A stretch of 64,000 nt of DNA from positions 142,734 through 206,733 of the forward strand of contig CACXOM010000001.1 in the NCBI GenBank assembly GCA_902769255.1. Direction: 5' to 3'. Each line of letters starts with the position of its first letter. Position 1 is the first letter of the stretch. Positions 62,103 through 64,000 of this stretch are shown here, piece after piece. The notes below the pieces were generated by a model. The model searched no databases. It was not told the DNA's origin and worked only from the letters and a program-made list of their open reading frames with translations. This DNA is from Oscillospiraceae bacterium. GTDB taxonomy: Bacteria > Bacillota > Clostridia > Oscillospirales > Acutalibacteraceae. The position numbers were made by a program, and so were the translations under genes.

Positions 62103-63677
62103 ATGAAAAAATGGATAGTACCATGTAATATAAAGTATTTTAATGTGATTAAAGCATTTGAAAAACTTAATGAAGTATATTGGAAGCAGAGTAAAAATGT
62201 ATCTGTAGGAGATACAGTTTATATTTATGTTAGTGCCCCAATAAGTGCGCTAAAGTATGAATGTGCTGTTACTGAAACAAATTCTCCTACTAATAATATT
62301 GATGATTCAGAATTTGTGCTTGATGATACTAATTTTGGTAATTATGGAAGATATATGAAACTTGAGTTAGTTTCAGAATTTGATACGGAACTGCTAAGAT
62401 TAGAGACATTAAAAAGATTCGGATTAAGCAATGTTCAGGGACCCAGTATAGCGAAAAAAGAGCTTGTTGATTATATAGTGACCTTAACAAGTAAAAAGCA
62501 AAGAGTTCTATTTTGCAATATCGCATACATGAAAGAATATAGAGGAATAACTACTGATGATATCCCCGTTCATGGCGGAAGTTATGTTTCGGAAACAAGA
62601 AATGCAAACGAAAAATATAATTTTGCTTCATTTGATAGAAAAGTATATGGGTTTGTAGAAACAAAACATAGAGACGGTTATTTAAGCGGAAAGCCAAACG
62701 AATTGCATATCGAAAATATAGATGCGACTTATAAAAATAAAGATGAGATAGAAGGTGTTACAGTTGTATTTTGTGCAAAGCCAAAAGGTAAACAAACAGT
62801 TATAGTTGGGTGGTATGAAAATGCCACAGTCTATAGAAATAGAATGGTTTATGATAGAGGTGAAGAAGATAGAGAATATAATATATTTGCAGAAACAAAA
62901 AACGTTCATCTAATAGAAGAGAAAAAAAGAATTTTTGAAATTCCTCGAACAAAAAATAAAAATGACACGGGTTTTGGGCAAAGCAACCTTTGGTATGGAA
63001 ATGAAGAAAAAGACAAAGCTTTCAAACAAGAAGTTTTGAACTACTTGGATGAAATACGCAAAGGGAATGTTGACAGTGAGCAGGAATATTATAAAGTAAT
63101 TGATAATGAAATTAAAAGCATAAATACATATCCTAATATTTCAGAAACAGATAAAGAGATTCTTACGAAACAAAGAATTGGACAAGGCTATTTTAGACAA
63201 AAATTAATTGAGAGAGATGGCGGATGCTTAATATGCGGATTGCGAAACAAAAATCTTCTTTTGGCTAGTCACATAAAGCCTTGGAGTGAATGTGACAGTA
63301 AAGAGGAAAAACTTAATCCAAATAATGGCTTACTGCTATGTGCAATACATGATAAATTATTTGATAAGGGTTTGATAACTTTTGATGAGCAAGGACATAT
63401 TATAATATCTCAAAGTGTATCACCCCAAGATCAGAAAATTTTGGGTATTGATGAGGATTTTTCTTTAAATATGAATGAAGAAATGAAATCATATATGAAG
63501 TGGCATAAAGAAGATTCTTTTTCAAAAGTTAAACGGGTAAAACATGAAAAGTATGGAGTAGGAGAAATTGTTAAGGAAGAAAGCGATTCTATTTCTGTTA
63601 AATTCTACAACGAAAAAGAAGTTAAGCAATTTATTAAAGAAGCTTTGAAAAATGGCAAGTTGCAAATAGACTATTAA
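62103..63677 (+). CDS. EVE-like/HNH nuclease with UvrD-type C-terminal tail
   Basis: 524 residues. The N-terminal 140 residues look like an EVE/PUA-type modified-base reader (WKQSKNVSVGDTVYIYVSAP). The middle part (about 150-300) is unrecognised. An HNH_2 nuclease follows (about 372-430: CLICGLRNKNLLLASHIKPW, then NGLLLCAIHDKLFDKG). The C-terminus (VKHEKYGVGEIVKEESDSISVKF) resembles the small Tudor-like tail of UvrD/PcrA. A modification-dependent (type IV-like) defence nuclease is the best guess. It starts 20 bases after the attR core with AGGGG upstream, so without the element it would follow guaA directly. Confidence 0.75.
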   Translation: MKKWIVPCNIKYFNVIKAFEKLNEVYWKQSKNVSVGDTVYIYVSAPISALKYECAVTETNSPTNNIDDSEFVLDDTNFGNYGRYMKLELVSEFDTELLRLETLKRFGLSNVQGPSIAKKELVDYIVTLTSKKQRVLFCNIAYMKEYRGITTDDIPVHGGSYVSETRNANEKYNFASFDRKVYGFVETKHRDGYLSGKPNELHIENIDATYKNKDEIEGVTVVFCAKPKGKQTVIVGWYENATVYRNRMVYDRGEEDREYNIFAETKNVHLIEEKKRIFEIPRTKNKNDTGFGQSNLWYGNEEKDKAFKQEVLNYLDEIRKGNVDSEQEYYKVIDNEIKSINTYPNISETDKEILTKQRIGQGYFRQKLIERDGGCLICGLRNKNLLLASHIKPWSECDSKEEKLNPNNGLLLCAIHDKLFDKGLITFDEQGHIIISQSVSPQDQKILGIDEDFSLNMNEEMKSYMKWHKEDSFSKVKRVKHEKYGVGEIVKEESDSISVKFYNEKEVKQFIKEALKNGKLQIDY

Positions 63678-63889
63678 TGCCTAGATGTTTTTGGATTCCA
63701 AAAAAATTATTAGCATACTAGAATATTGATGGTTTAGTGACAATAAAATGTCAATATTCTTCCTGAAAATATGTTCAAAACAAACAAAACCGTTCATAAA
63801 TGAACTGTGTTTTTGCAGCTAATAATAAGGGAAATAAGCCATTACAAAAATATTAGTAGGAGTTGGAGTAATTTCCAAAATTATTAAAA
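63678..63889 (+). other. Intergenic region after the HNH gene
   Basis: AT-rich, no gene seen. A hairpin GTTCAT-AA-ATGAAC (63792-63805) followed by TGTTTTT may terminate the HNH transcript. Confidence 0.4.
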
Positions 63890-63949
63890 AAGACAGCGTT
63901 GTGTGAAGTGATATAATGATGGTAGACACAAAAAAGTGTCTACCATCAT
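63890..63949 (+). promoter_or_regulatory. Promoter overlapped by a 14-base-arm palindrome
   Basis: AAGACA (63890-63895), 16-base spacer, extended -10 TGATATAAT (63909-63917). A perfect inverted repeat with 14-base arms (63916-63929 and 63936-63949, loop of six A) begins inside the -10 box and is followed by T residues. It may be an operator, an attenuator or a terminator. Confidence 0.5.
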
Positions 63950-63988
63950 TTTTATGTGATAAAATAAAGAAAAAGGAGTTGAAAAACA

Positions 63989-64000
63989 TGGGAAGACCAA
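63989..64000 (+). CDS. Start of an unidentified gene (cut by window end)
   Basis: ATGGGAAGACCA, giving Met-Gly-Arg-Pro, preceded by AAAAAGGAGTTGAAAAAC, a strong ribosome site. Too short to identify. Confidence 0.5.

Noticed and set aside
1-64000. CRISPR arrays, tRNA and rRNA genes
   Set aside because: I saw no regular direct repeats with spacers and no tRNA cloverleaf or rRNA sequence. The element uses guaA, not a tRNA gene, as its target.

Overview
The window looks like a chromosomal stretch of an AT-rich, spore-forming member of the Clostridia (low-GC Firmicutes). The reasons are the gene order of the division/cell-wall cluster, strong AGGAGG-type ribosome binding sites, frequent TTG starts, consensus sigma-A promoters, an L19 leader upstream of rplS, a SpoVAE-like gene, a SpoVD-like PASTA transpeptidase and a MurE with the meso-diaminopimelate DNPR motif. 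I cannot name a genus from sequence alone.

Layout. 1-10,658 is mostly on the minus strand: a partial membrane metallophosphoesterase, an AEC-type carrier, a cyclophilin and a GT4 glycosyltransferase in a tight operon, a copper P-type ATPase with a CopZ-like domain at its C-terminus, and an MMPL exporter with a secreted heptad-repeat protein, facing a TetR regulator. 10,844-28,342 holds plus-strand housekeeping genes: rplS, lepB, ylqF/rbgA, rnhB, yraN, an M19 dipeptidase, thrC, a metallophosphoesterase, tig-clpP-clpX, comEC, holA, a Toprim RNase M5-like gene, uvrC, rsmD, coaD and a coiled-coil protein. 28,488-41,011 is the dcw cluster, with candidate MraZ boxes in front: mraZ, rsmH, ftsL-like, PBP, murE, mraY, ftsW, murG, murA, divIB/ftsQ, ftsZ. 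It lacks murC, murD, murF and ftsA. 41,088-48,353 carries prmA, prfB, GtrA, a zinc-ribbon membrane protein, a LUD-domain protein, SpoVAE, purB and guaA.

A 13.7-kb integrative mobilizable element is inserted in the last codons of guaA (core GAGTGGGAAT at 48,342-48,351 and again at 62,073-62,082). Its left half is the mobility module: Xre repressor, AlpA-like excisionase, tyrosine integrase, MobC-like protein, RepA-like AAA ATPase, a candidate oriT made of four inverted repeats, a MobV relaxase and TnpV. Its right half is defence cargo, all in one direction: a small Xre controller, two D12-class adenine methyltransferases, an AlwI-family endonuclease (a type IIS restriction-modification system), then an AAA ATPase/subtilase pair resembling IetAS.

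Just outside the right core site lies a large EVE-like/HNH protein with a UvrD-type C-terminal tail, probably a modification-dependent nuclease, followed by a palindromic promoter region and the start of another gene. The guaA locus therefore appears to be a defence hotspot, perhaps with nested or tandem islands. The individual families are known. The most interesting part is the contiguous AlwI-type R-M plus IetAS cargo, with an EVE-HNH gene sitting 20 bases past the attachment core.
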